A stretch of 64,000 bases of DNA from Dendrolimus kikuchii (Eukaryota > Arthropoda > Insecta > Lepidoptera > Lasiocampidae), in NCBI GenBank assembly GCA_019925095.2, contig CM034412.1, positions 12,376,001 through 12,440,000 of the forward strand. Direction: 5' to 3'. Shown piece by piece: positions 1 through 9,220 of this stretch. Position 1 is the first letter of the stretch, and every line of letters begins with the position of its first letter. The position numbers were made by a program, and so were the translations under genes. The notes beneath the pieces were generated by a model, which did not search any database, was not told the origin of the DNA, and worked only from the letters and a program-made list of their open reading frames with translations.

Positions 1-105
1 GGTCTGCGCAAGGTCGCCTGTGGGGGCTGGATGAGAAACTTGGGGAGGCCCTCGTCCAGCAGTGGACAACGGTTAGCTGACGACGACTCTACATTGCATA
101 GTATA
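1..105 (+). mobile_element. RTE-type non-LTR retrotransposon, C-terminal relic
   Basis: The window opens inside a reverse-transcriptase ORF tail reading LRKVACGGWMRNLGEALVQQW and then a stop. The same tail, less eroded, is at 45121-45520 (DLRKIAGRGWMRK, then GEAYVQ). This C-terminal motif is common in RTE-like elements of Lepidoptera. The 5' part lies outside the window. Confidence 0.6.
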
Positions 106-129
106 AAAAGTGACACACACATTACACTA

Positions 130-175
130 ACAATCAAGTGGGGCGGCTGTCTCTTTGCTGGCCAATAAAACAATT
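130..175 (+). repeat. Diverged 3' tail of the ~300 bp SINE-like repeat
   Basis: The stretch (atcaagtggggcggctgtct, then an aataaaa tail) is a diverged match to the last 45 bases of the SINE-like repeat seen complete at 5814-6128. Only the 3' end survives. Confidence 0.4.
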
Positions 176-330
176 TCATTTCATAAAAATTTAGTTTACT
201 AGGCTTGTCTCCGTGGCTTTGCCCTTGGAAAGTTCCGATCTTTATCCCAATTCTATACAAGAAAATACTGCTGCACCTTCCATGGCGTAGCAGTGTTTTC
301 ATAAAGTCATAATAGATATTAATATTTCAG

Positions 331-436
331 TTGGAGTGCCTGGCAGTAAATTTCTGCAACAAGGTGACTGGCTCGACAATGAAGACGCTGTTCCAACGCT
401 CAAGGCGCCTCACGTGTCTTCTTATGAATGGATGCA
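331..436 (+). CDS. LRR protein gene, exon A (internal)
   Basis: This is the first visible exon of a leucine-rich-repeat gene continuing from the left. It follows a clean acceptor (aatatttcag) and ends at a gtaagt donor. It reads LECLAVNFCNKVTGSTMKTL, then a run ending CLLMNGC, and leaves one base over. That base pairs with the two leading bases of the exon at 1488. Leu/Cys spacing resembles the LRR_CC type of F-box/LRR proteins. Another frame is also open here, but only this one keeps phase with the next exon. No F-box is in the window, so membership of an SCF ubiquitin ligase is only an inference. Confidence 0.7.
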
Positions 437-582
437 GTAAGTGGCAATATGTTGGGTCTTACTATTGTTATACTAGCTAATTAAGAGCTGTGGCTTCCAC
501 GGAGATGAACCATGGCAGACCTTTAAAACAAATATGCTTGTAGGTAAGCAAACTGAGAAACGGTCTACCTGGTGGTAAAAGA

Positions 583-1310
583 TTACCGCCGCCATAGGCA
601 TCTACAATATGAAGGGACCTGATGCATTGAGTACATTGTTGTGACTTTAAAAAATCTCTTTACGTCCTTGTTGAATATCAACATATTATAGCGTTCTTTG
701 AAAACAGTGGATGAACTTTCTTTATTCCGAATATTGCAAAGGTATGGTATAAAAGAAAGAGGCCACATACGGTCGACGAGTGCTAAGTATCGGGGAGGTT
801 TATATAAACTGCCATTCGCCACCGAATGGTGAGGTGTTATAATAACGATATAGGCACCAGGGATCTATTTCTGCGATTACTATCTCGTCAAAATCCCCGA
901 ACACTATCGTATCAATTTTAGGTTTGCTTGATTTCGGTAGTCTGCTATTTTTATTAATATCTATAAGCGAAAACTCGCGAAATAAATGTTTTGAATTTTG
1001 GTACCTTTTCAATATTCATTTCGGCTAACGCCATTTCTGCTAATGGTAAACCATCTTCTTCTACTATTACTCCGCCGCGACGATATTGCGGATTTACTAG
1101 AATACTTTGATAATATCGCAGTGGAATCGTACTTTGAATATCATTGCAACGCCAAGATACTGAAATAGCAGAATTGGGCCCCTGGTCTGCAGAGCATTCT
1201 CCATTATGCAAACATGAGAACAAACTTAGAAAACCGATGTCTCTTCTAAGAACCAAATGTTCTAAACCACCTGTGAGAGTAGGATCATCGAGAATAAGAA
1301 CGGCGCCGTC
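583..1310 (-). pseudogene. Unidentified protein-coding relic, antisense inside an LRR-gene intron
   Basis: Three consecutive minus-strand reading frames run on from one another without a gap. The first (about 1310-954) begins after an acceptor-like ttatttatag, reads GAVLILDDPTLTGGLEHLVL and later VSWRCNDIQSTIPLRYYQ. The second (about 1012-800) contains IVFGDFDEIVIAEIDPWCLY and ends SPFGGEWQFI. The third (about 822-583) contains YLALVDRMWPLSFIPYL. Each hand-over needs a frame change, and no intron with correct borders and phase explains them. It looks like one gene broken by at least two frameshifts. I do not recognise the family; a host retrocopy, a transposon gene or an endogenous viral fragment are all possible. 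Confidence 0.45.
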
Positions 1311-1487
1311 CTATAAATAATTAAATGGTATTTTAATTATTACAAAGAGAAGAATGATCTGCACTGTCATGTAGGATTTAAGAGTTTTTCGGAGTTATAT
1401 TTTTACAGCGACAATATCATTTTTCTAGTATCGTTCTTCCACACCTCAACACCGATTGTCTTTAAAGAAAAAGCAACATTTTCACAG

Positions 1488-1689
1488 GTCTCCAATCGGA
1501 ATACGTGATGCAGGTGGAATGGGAGAAGTCTTCCATCCAGGAGTTAGACGTGACAGCTACTGATCTTTCCACCGAGTGCCTGATCGATATGCTCAGCAGG
1601 ATCCCGAATCTACGTTTCCTGAGTGCTGGACAAATCAACGGGTTTAATGACACAGTGCTCAAGGCTTGGGTTGAGGCTGGCACTGCTAG
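1488..1689 (+). CDS. LRR protein gene, exon B
   Basis: The acceptor is ttttcacag and the donor gtaagta. With the one base carried over from the previous exon the frame reads SLQSEYVMQVEWEKSSIQEL, then LRR-like text including LIDMLSRIPNLRFLSAGQI and LKAWVEAGTA. The L-x-x-L-x-x-IPNLRFL spacing fits one leucine-rich repeat. Two bases (AG) are left over and join the G at 3174 to give Arg. The ATG at 1505 is an internal Met, not a start, because the frame continues upstream into the acceptor. Confidence 0.8.
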
Positions 1690-1934
1690 GTAAGTATCTC
1701 AGAACTTCTTCTGTCTGGTCGTTTTTAGGGTTCCATAATTGTTGTGACAACAACAGAACACTCGTTCTTTATGTCCGTCTATCTTTGTGTGTCAGTTTTG
1801 TTTAGAAACAACTGGGTCTGTATTGATGTTTCAATTTAACAGAAAGGTGAGAGATGTAGTCAAACTGCAAAGCAGCAAGATTGCGTTGAGCACCATACTA
1901 CTTGTATGGTGCTCAATGCAATCAACGGAGGGTT

Positions 1935-2453
1935 TGTTCGGTTTTAGAAATAACCAACTATTCGACGAGAGGCTTCAGAGCCTAAGTCATCGACGTAAGG
2001 TCGCTAGTTTGTCGGTATTCTATAGGATACACTTCGGGGAGTGTGCCACGGAATTACATGAATTGGTTCCTCTCTGACCATTCTACCACCGGATAAGCAG
2101 ACGTACGCATTCACATACATACATACATACATACATACATAACTTCACGGCAGTTCCCTTGCGGGGTAGGCACGAACAACAGAGCGCCATTTACGCACTC
2201 ACGCCACCGATATATGGTGGAAATACCAACGAAGCGGACGAAACGCTATGCTTCCTCTTTCATCATACGCACCGCTGAAGAGTGGAACTCTTTACCGTCG
2301 TCTGTTTTTCCTGAAGAATACAATCTAGGTGTGTTTAAGTCTCGCGTGAACAGGTATCTTCTAGATAAGCGTGCTCCACCTTAGACTGCATTTCCGCCTG
2401 ACGTCAAGTGCAATGTCAGTCAAACGCGAATCTATTCAATATTAAAAAAAAAG
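1935..2453 (+). mobile_element. Jockey-like non-LTR retrotransposon, 3' fragment
   Basis: The translated text is the end of a reverse-transcriptase ORF: NNQLFDERLQSLSHRRKVAS, then (after an interruption) [20 protein letters not shown] and [13 protein letters not shown], stop, and a short 3' UTR ending attaaaaaaaaa. The same tail occurs at 19344-19846, 30755-31385 and 58100-58499. The fragment is interrupted by a 77-bp RTE insertion (2115-2191). Confidence 0.7.
2115..2191 (-). mobile_element. Very short RTE 3' end inserted in the jockey-like fragment
   Basis: This is only the last ~45 bases of the RTE family plus its (ATGT)n tail, which reads as (CATA)n on the + strand. It splits the ORF fragment exactly. 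The host sequence tacgcattcac (2104-2114) and tacgcactcac (2192-2202) flank it as an 11-bp target duplication with one later substitution. Removing it restores continuity with the sister copy at about 31000. Confidence 0.7.
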
Positions 2454-3173
2454 AACTGTAATAGGCTGGTTATAATACAAATCCCGGAATGAAATTCATA
2501 GAACTTGTGTTTAATGTTCTCAACCTGGTCGGAAGGCACCAAAGGAGGGATGCAACACCGCACGGGGTTTAGTGCTGAAATCAGAATTCTTTAATTCATA
2601 ACAATATGACAATATTACACGTCAATTTCAATAATGCTTGTGGTCGCCAATTGGTCGAAATTCGACCATAATTAATTTAAATTATAAGTTTGAACATTAT
2701 TAAGGTTTTGTTGTCAAAAACTATATACTTTTATAATCACAGATTTCGCCAAGACTACACTGTTAATTTGACTTTAACAATAAACAGTAGAGTATATATG
2801 CGTGCGTGTGTCAAATACAGTGTGTGTAATGTTTTTTTTTATTAATTTAACGTATTTTTTATGGATAACTAAAAAAAAAATAGCATTCGTCGTTTCTTCT
2901 CTATATAAACTATTAAGTATGCGAAATTCCATACTCCGTCTGCGCAATTTTTGTAAAAAGGGGTACAAAGTTTTTGCTTCACGTATTGATATAAGGATAA
3001 TTATGTCATAGCATAGGTATACATTAAATCTGCATATCGTGATAACCGATGCGTCAAACTTGCCAATTCACCTTGGACAAGCGTGGTGGGTATATTGCGC
3101 GAACCCCAGCTGTGAGACGTTTATAGGCTATTATTATCCAAGTATGTTAAATTATTTACTTACAAATTTCTAG
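2454..3173. other. Intron sequence with one SINE fragment
   Basis: This is AT-rich LRR-gene intron. About 3030-3135 is a diverged minus-strand piece of the 'cccactgctgggc' Lepidoptera SINE (ccttggacaagcgtggtgg). I see nothing else supportable. Confidence 0.4.
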
Positions 3174-3341
3174 GAATCTAGTAGGTCTGGATGTGGACTC
3201 CTCGGACAATCTGTCAGATGAGGGCATGCACCGGTTCTTGAGTCGGCATGGCGCTCAGCTCTGGGGGCTGGTGCTCTCCGGGATGCCCCACATCACCGAC
3301 CAACTCTGGCAGAGCGTGCTCCAACTGCTCACCAATGCCAA
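3174..3341 (+). CDS. LRR protein gene, exon C
   Basis: The acceptor is acaaatttctag and the donor gtgagt. The frame joins the previous exon through Arg (AG+G) and reads NLVGLDVDSSDNLSDEGMHR, then LWGLVLSGMPHITDQLWQSV and LQLLTNA. These are two leucine-rich repeats with the L-x-x-L-x-L pattern. It is richer in GC than the surrounding intron, as expected for a conserved exon. Two bases (AA) carry over and make Lys with the next exon. Confidence 0.85.
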
Positions 3342-3394
3342 GTGAGTGAAACCCTTCTGTTTACAGTTCCGTAGCCATTTTGGCAGATAGGTAA

Positions 3395-3890
3395 CCATGA
3401 TAAAACTACGTTTTAACGGTTTTAAGCGCGGTATTTTGATTTTTATCCCGACGTTTCGGCCACTGTGGCCGTTATCACGGAAGACACTGTTTGATCCGGT
3501 GCCAACGCGTTATGTTTACAACCGCACCGCTCGCCATCGACGGGAGTTTACCCCCATTTCCTGGAGCTCCCACGCTCAAATACGCAACGGTTCTTTAGAA
3601 CGTTTATTCCGCATACTACAATGATCTGCAGGAAACTTCCCGCCGAGGTTTTCCCTCTGCGCTACGACATGGGTCCGTCTAAGAAGGGCATTATAAAATT
3701 TCTTAGAGCGGCAACGCGTTGGCAACGCCACTCATGTTGCAGACGTCCATAGCCGACGGTAACCACCGTCCATCAAGTGGGCCGTCCGCCTGTTTGCTTC
3801 AGGCAGTAAAAAATAAATAAAAAAAGACAAAGATGTCAATGAGAGTAATGTTAAAGTTTTTATTTAGCCTACCGCCAATTTGTTCATTTT
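3395..3890 (-). mobile_element. Penelope-like element terminal piece, split by a LINE insertion
   Basis: 3395-3486 carries the family's terminal text (actacgttttaacggttttaa) and the hairpin around ggccactgtggcc beside cgacgtttc. 3824-3890 continues with the partner text (agatgtcaatgagag, then gcctaccgccaatttgttca). The same text runs uninterrupted at 8965-9210. The interruption (3487-3823) is flanked by aagaca on both sides. Assignment to Penelope-like elements rests on the copy at 14945-15541, where the text follows a GIY-YIG coding fragment. Confidence 0.6.
3487..3823 (+). mobile_element. CR1/jockey-like LINE 3' end carrying the SINE-like tail
   Basis: The frame contains DPVPTRYVYNRTARHRREF and SSHAQIRNGSLERLF, a typical C-terminal stretch of non-LTR reverse-transcriptase ORFs, followed by frameshifts and stops. 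It runs straight into text matching the 3' end of the ~300 bp SINE-like repeat (ccatcaagtgggccgtccgc) and an A-rich tail. A related fragment is at 11540-11790. The shared tail suggests that this LINE family and the SINE-like repeat are related. Confidence 0.55.
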
Positions 3891-4995
3891 TGTTACAAGC
3901 TTTCTATCAACTTGCAATGGATGTATGTAAGTTTGGGTGGAATCTTGCAAGTTAAATTTGACCAACTTCCCGGTTTCCGATTGAGCTGAAATTTTGCACG
4001 CATATGTATATCGCGTCACAATGCAATAATATGGTACCATGGAGCTGATCTGATGATGGAGTCGGAAGGTGGCCATAGGAACTCCTGTACTAAGCCAGAT
4101 AGACCCGTCGTGTTTGGGCTCATTTCACTTGTCTTGGCTAGCACTCTTCTGCTACATAATATTCAGGATCTCAAAAGCTTGTATTTAAAAACCTTTTTAA
4201 AAAAGCTTATTTAAATTGTTAATTATTTACTTAATTGGAGCCTAATCTAATTTGCCACAGCAGGCAACCGTTATGTCATCGTCTGTCTGGCTGTCTCTGC
4301 ATGTCACAGACTTTTATCTAAAAAAACTTTATGCTATACTTTGAATTTATTGAGAATGGAATAAATAATTTATTGTTAAAACATTCAGTTTCGCCTTCTT
4401 CATTTTCTAATTAAATTATAATAATATTGTGTATGCTCTAATAAGTTTTACGATCTTTATCTGTATGTAGTTGGTCTGTATGTATGTCACTGAAAATTTA
4501 ATTAAAAGTGGTTTAGTCCTCATAAACCGCTGGACTGATTCTAATGAAATTATTTGTGTTGGAGCTGGTTCCTAGGTGGTTTAAATTTTCAGATTGCCAA
4601 TTGTACCCGGATTTTTCTCTTTTTAGGGAAGAACAACGTCTACCGGGTCCGCTAGTATAAAATATAAAAGCCTTTTTTTAAAAGGTTTTTAAATACAAGC
4701 TTATGAGATCCTGGATATCATGTAGTCGCAGAGTGCTAGCCAAGACAAGTAAAACGAGCCCAAACACGACGGGTCTATCTTGTTTAGTACAGGAGTTCCT
4801 ATGGCCACCTTCCGACTTCAATATCAGATCAGCTCCATGCTACCATGTTATTGCATTGTCAGGCGATATACATATTCGTGCAAAATTTCAGCTCAATCGG
4901 AAACCGGGAAGTTGGTCAAATTTAACTCGCAAGATTCCACCCGAACTTACATACATACATCCATTACAAGTTAAATAAAAGCTTGTAAAAAAATG
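3888..4995. repeat. Large inverted repeat, arms ~310 bp
   Basis: The left arm (about 3888-4210) and right arm (about 4665-4995) are near reverse complements. Landmarks such as tggccaccttccgact, cggaaaccgggaagttggtc and aaatacaagctt occur in opposite orientation. The ~450 bp spacer holds a separate Helitron-like segment. It may be a fold-back element or two opposed copies of one family. It lies in an LRR-gene intron. Confidence 0.6.
4440..4655 (+). mobile_element. Helitron-like non-autonomous element, 3' part
   Basis: The segment ends gggaagaacaacgtctaccg, then ggtccgCTAG followed by T, which is the CTRR end preceding a T expected of Helitrons. Related ends are at 10769 and 58065. The TC start was not located. 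Confidence 0.4.
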
Positions 4996-5224
4996 TGTCT
5001 TTGCAATCACATATTAATTTATTAATGTGCCATCAATCACCGTTACCAAATATCTATAATTTTAAAAGCAAAACTTATATAAATCATATGATTAACGTTT
5101 ACATAAACAGCTAGGTCAATTATGAGTATTTCTATACGGTCCACACTTCAAATGATATCCTCGAAATCCTTGTAGTTGGTATTTATTGTCGCAACTGATT
5201 AATGTTCTACTCTTTTGATTCCAG

Positions 5225-5279
5225 GATTTTAATAATGGGCACCCAAGAAAGGCTGGGGATCAATATCCACGTAGATCAG
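5225..5279 (+). CDS. LRR protein gene, exon D (55 bp)
   Basis: This is a very short exon between ttgattccag and gtaagga. Lys (AA+G) bridges from the previous exon and the text is ILIMGTQERLGINIHVDQ, ending in phase 0. On its own it would be doubtful. It is supported because both flanking exons need exactly this phase and the sequence has no stop. Confidence 0.7.
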
Positions 5280-5423
5280 GTAAGGATGATTATCCTAGTT
5301 TTATTTCCCGCTTTCTTGTCTGCTCATCGTTTTCACATCAGCACGATACCTTACTAATCGAAACAAGAAGTTTTTAAGATTCTGCTTAGTCCGATTATTG
5401 CTGACGAGCTGAAAGAGTCTGAC

Positions 5424-5666
5424 ATACATACATACATACATAACTTCACGCCAGTTCCCTTGCGGGGTAGGCACGAACAACAGAGTGCCATTTAGGCTTA
5501 TTCTTACACACCTCGCTTGCTTCTTTGACATTCATAACTCTTGTCATGCAAGCTCGTCTGTTCTTAAGGCTCCTGACATCACCTTCTGCTAGTACACGAT
5601 CAATTTGATCATGGAAGGTGCGTCGTGGCCTTCCACGACTTCTGCATCGATCCACTTTTGCATTGT
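5424..5666 (-). mobile_element. RTE-family fragment with 12-bp target duplication
   Basis: The minus strand encodes the C-terminal text GCRSRGRPRRTFHDQIDRVL, then RACMTRVMNVKEASEVC and YPARELA stop, then the (ATGT)n tail. AAAGAGTCTGAC flanks both sides (5412-5423 and 5667-5678). The element is 5'-truncated and 243 bp long, in the intron after the 55-bp exon. Confidence 0.85.
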
Positions 5667-5813
5667 AAAGAGTCTGACGACGACCATTATTAGTTTTGCT
5701 ATTAATATGAAATTGATATCTGACACAGTGGCGTAGCTTGCCTTAGATGGGCCCTATATCAAAATGTGTTGGGGGGCTCAAAGGGACGATAAAGTTAATA
5801 AAAGAAACAAAAT

Positions 5814-6128
5814 CCGTGCAGGAACGGAGAAAGAATACAATTTCCTGCGGCCTGGCGGCCTGTCGTAAGGGGCGACTAAACAACCCACAGTCAGGTGGTA
5901 GTGTATTTGCTCGACTGGATGGCGACCATCCCTGCTCTAGAGTATGCCGCCATAACAACCTTGTGTTGTGTTCCGGCATTAGTGACCAGGTTCCAGTCTC
6001 CTTTAAGAGAGCAGCAGCGCATTTGTAGCACCTTTGGTGTTGCAAATGTCCATAGGCGATGGCAACGGTTTTCCATCAAGTGGGCCGTCTGCCTGTCTGC
6101 TGAAGTCCTGCAATAAAAAATAAAAAAG
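5814..6128 (+). repeat. SINE-like ~300 bp repeat, copy 1
   Basis: Near-complete copy from gtgcaggaacggagaaag to ctcctgcaataaaaaa, with an A-rich tail. This is the most frequent repeat in the window and serves as the reference for the other copies. It has no long conserved ORF. The short ORFs on both strands are by-products. The 3' 100 bases match the LINE tail at 3738-3823. Confidence 0.8.
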
Positions 6129-6244
6129 TGAACAAAAGAAGACGATTAAAAGGATTACAATTAGTTCAAAGCAAACAGGTAATAAAATGTGCTTCTATAG
6201 ATCTGTACGTGGAATTTGCCTTTGTCAGCGCCTAGGTTGTAACA
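6128..6244 (-). repeat. Truncated LTR of the ATAT-flanked family
   Basis: The 5' end of the LTR in minus orientation runs to the terminal gtaaca at 6244, followed by atat (6245-6248). The rest is missing at the junction with the A-rich tail of the SINE-like copy. Compare the complete copy at 25440-25826. Confidence 0.6.
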
Positions 6245-6784
6245 ATATGTAGATTTTAGTAATAATTGACAATTGTATAATAGTTCAATAATAATAATAC
6301 TAATATATAATGTTAAGTATTAATCTACAGTACCATGCTAATCCTAAAACGGTTAATGTATAATCATGTCTATGTATCTACATTAAGCGTTAAATAAATG
6401 ATTAGAACTGAATTTCTTCGGTCCTTGCCTAGATAAGTAGGTGGAAAATTGCTCTATTGATTTTGCTTCTACCCTCTTTCTATGTGAAGCGACAGCTAAC
6501 GCACAGCAAGGTGAAGACAGGTAAAGCAAGGTTAAGGTCGTTTAGGTAAAATAGATTAAAAGAAAAGTAATAGAAATAAGAAACAAAACATAGAAAGTAT
6601 AAAAACAGAATAATAGATTGTAAGTAATAAATAGATATGGAGACTGCAAGGAAAAGTAATAGTTTTAAGTTTTGTTGATAAGAAAGAAATAAATAAAATA
6701 TATAACCCCCCCCCCCCACTAATACCATGAAAATTAAAGAAAGAAAAAGAAAAGTGAAAACAATAATCTCCATTTTACCCTATA
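6245..6784. other. AT-rich intron with a poly-C run
   Basis: I see no coding or repeat signature apart from a 12-base C homopolymer at 6706-6717 within A-rich text. Confidence 0.4.
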
Positions 6785-7102
6785 ATGCAGGAACGGAGAA
6801 AGAATACAATTTCCTGCGGCCAGGCGGCCTGTCGTAAGAGGCGACTTAACAACCCACATCCAGGTCGTAGGGCATTTACCCGACTGGATGGCTACCACCC
6901 CTGGTTCAAAGTATGTCGCCATAACAACCTTGAGTTGTGTTCCGGCATTAGTGACCAGGTTCCAGTCCCCTTTAAGAGAGCAGCAGCGCATTTGTAGCAC
7001 CTTCGGTGATGCAAATGACTATAGGCGATGGTAACCGCTTTCAATCTAGTGGGCCATCTGCCTGTCTGCTGAACTCCTGCAATAAAAATAAAAAAAAAAA
7101 AA
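6785..7102 (+). repeat. SINE-like repeat, copy 2
   Basis: Full-length copy from tgcaggaacggagaaagaat to a long A-rich tail (7081-7102). It lies 660 bp from copy 1 in the same orientation. Confidence 0.8.
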
Positions 7103-7202
7103 TGGAGAAGTCGAAAAAAAAGGTAAAGACAGCCATTTTAGACAAATTCCGAGTCAATGTCTGACAAAGAACACAGCGCCGTGCGCTCGTCTTACCAAAT
7201 TT

Positions 7203-7508
7203 ATTTTTTTCTATTGCATGAGTTCAGACAGACAGGCAGACAGTCCACCTGGTGAAAAGCGATTACCATCGCTTAGTTTGTAACACCAAAGGTGCTACAA
7301 ATGCACTGCTGTTGTCTAAAGGGAGATAGGAGCCTGGCCACTAATACCGGAACACAACTCAAAGTTGTTATGTCGACATACTCTAGACCAGGGGTGGTAG
7401 CCATCCAGACGGGCAAACACAGGTAGGGACCTGTGTGTTGTTTTGTCGCCTCTTACGACAGGCCGTCCGGCCGCAGGACATTGTATTCTTTCTCCGTTCC
7501 TGCACGGA
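7203..7508 (-). repeat. SINE-like repeat, copy 3
   Basis: Full-length copy in opposite orientation; the T-rich start at 7203 is its tail and ctccgttcctgcacgg at 7508 its head. With copy 2 it forms an inverted pair. Confidence 0.8.
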
Positions 7509-7850
7509 TAAAATTATAATAATCTCAACGTATTGTGATTACTGGCTTTATCTTACTTAATACCTTGTAACAAGTGTTAGAATTGAATTGGAATATAGCG
7601 CCGGGCGCTGCTCCTGTGTGCAACCTGAACCGGGCCAGGAGTAGGCGGGATCTCTATATGTTGGTGGAGCTTTTACTTTCTTAGTGCAAGGATCTAGCTC
7701 ATATCACTCTAATACGGTCCATAATTATTTAGGTTTAGGAATTTATGTCAAATTCTAACCAGTAGTAAAACGAATGGATAGTAGTTAGTTATTAGGATAT
7801 AGAAACCGGCAAGAGTGACAAGTGCGGCGAAAGATAAGGGTTGGCGTAAC

Positions 7851-8496
7851 ATACATACATAACTTCACGCCAGTTCCCTTGCGGGGGGTAGGCACGAACA
7901 ACAGAGTGCCATTTAGGCTTATTCTTACACACTTGCCTCTTTGACATTCATAACTCTTGTCATGCAAGCTCGTCTGTTCTTAAGGCTCCTGACATCACCT
8001 TCTGCTAGTACACGATCAATTTGATCATGGAAGGTGTGTCGTGGCCTTCCACGACTTCTGCATCCATCCACTTTTGCATTGTATATCTGTTTAGTCATTC
8101 TTTCATCATGCATTCTTTCCACATGCCCGAACCACTGGAGCATTCCTTTCCTTACCTTCACCCCGACACTCTCTTTCAGACCAACTCTCTTTCTTACTTC
8201 GGTATTACGAACACGGTCCGCGAGCGTCACTCCGCAGATTTTGCGCAGTGCTCGCATCTCGACCGCGTTTACTCTACTTTCGTGCTCTCTCTTCCATACC
8301 CAACTCTCGCATCCATACGTAAGCGTAGGTACCAGCACCACGTTGTGTATGGCGAGCTGGGCCTTCTGGCTGAGGTTCTTAGCGCCTAGAAGTTTACCTA
8401 ACGCTCCATTCACACTATTCCCCAAATTCACTCTTCTTTCTATATCAGCGGTGTACCTTCCATCCCTGCTAAAAATCCCTGTTAAAAAACCCTGCT
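7851..8496 (-). mobile_element. RTE-family fragment, longest with coding text, before exon E
   Basis: The minus-strand frame reads DGRYTADIERRVNLGNSVNG, LVPTLTYGCESWVWKREHES, LRWFGHVERMHDERM-like text and MTRVMNVKEAS, then slips frame before YPARELA. It ends in the (ATGT)n tail. GTTGGCGTAAC is duplicated exactly at 7840-7850 and 8497-8507. The element is 5'-truncated. It starts only 58 bp upstream of the next exon, so it sits beside that exon's branch-point region. Open frame continuing antisense through the exon is coincidental. Confidence 0.85.
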
Positions 8497-8554
8497 GTTG
8501 GCGTAACAGATCTGAAGAAAAATTAACACTGAAGTTAATTATGAAAAATTTCAG

Positions 8555-8703
8555 CTGATGGACGGTATAGCGAATAGTTGCCCTAACCTGGAACGCCTGG
8601 AGCTGCGTTGGGACCCAGAGAACTTGCGGTTCAGCGACAAGAGCCAAAAGGCCATAGACATCCTTCGCGTCAAGTGCTTGAAGCTCAAATGCCTCGTGCT
8701 TAG
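8555..8703 (+). CDS. LRR protein gene, exon E
   Basis: The acceptor is gaaaaatttcag and the donor gtaagc. The phase-0 start reads LMDGIANSCPNLERLELRWD, then FSDKSQKAIDILRVKCLKLK and CLVL. The CPNLERLEL motif is a textbook LRR_CC consensus, as in F-box/LRR proteins. Two bases (AG) carry over to make Ser with the final exon. Confidence 0.85.
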
Positions 8704-8964
8704 GTAAGCCTACCACTGATCTCTATATATAGAATAGTCGATAAGAGAAGACTTTTTGAAGTGAAACTTCTTTAGAATCTTTGTGATTTGAAACCCGATG
8801 AAACGAAAAAGCGACACTAAAAAAATATATACATAAATCTGTAGGAATAAGCTCGAGAGCGAATGATATAAGAGTTTTACATTTTGCAGCACAGATTAAA
8901 GTCAATAAGACCGACAATTAAACATAGGTTCGATTTGGGCCGAAATAAAACTCATAATAATGTT

Positions 8965-9210
8965 TTGGGTCGCTTCTTCTCTTCAAGCCACAACATGCTT
9001 CGAAGCGGTAGTAAATTAGGTTATGCTCCCATAGAGTAAATAATAACCATAAACAAAATTAAAACTAAATAATTCAAATGAACAAGTTGGCGGTAGGTTA
9101 AATAAAACTTTAATAATACTCATTGACACTTGACATCTTTGTTTTTCGTGATCACGGTTACTGAAAAGTGGCCGAAACGTCGGAATAACAATCAAATAAA
9201 ATGCCGCGCT
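8965..9210 (+). mobile_element. Penelope-like element terminal piece
   Basis: Shares gcttcttctcttcaagcca, gaacaagttggcggtagg and the conserved hairpin before ccgaaacgtcggaataa with the copies at 15330-15541 and 44700-44980. It then runs into the SINE-like copy at 9221. Confidence 0.6.
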
Positions 9211-9220
9211 TTTTAATTTT

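Noticed and set aside
7925..8716. 263-codon minus-strand ORF
   Set aside because: It fuses the RTE fragment with antisense sequence of a real LRR exon and the intron between. Only the RTE part is meaningful.
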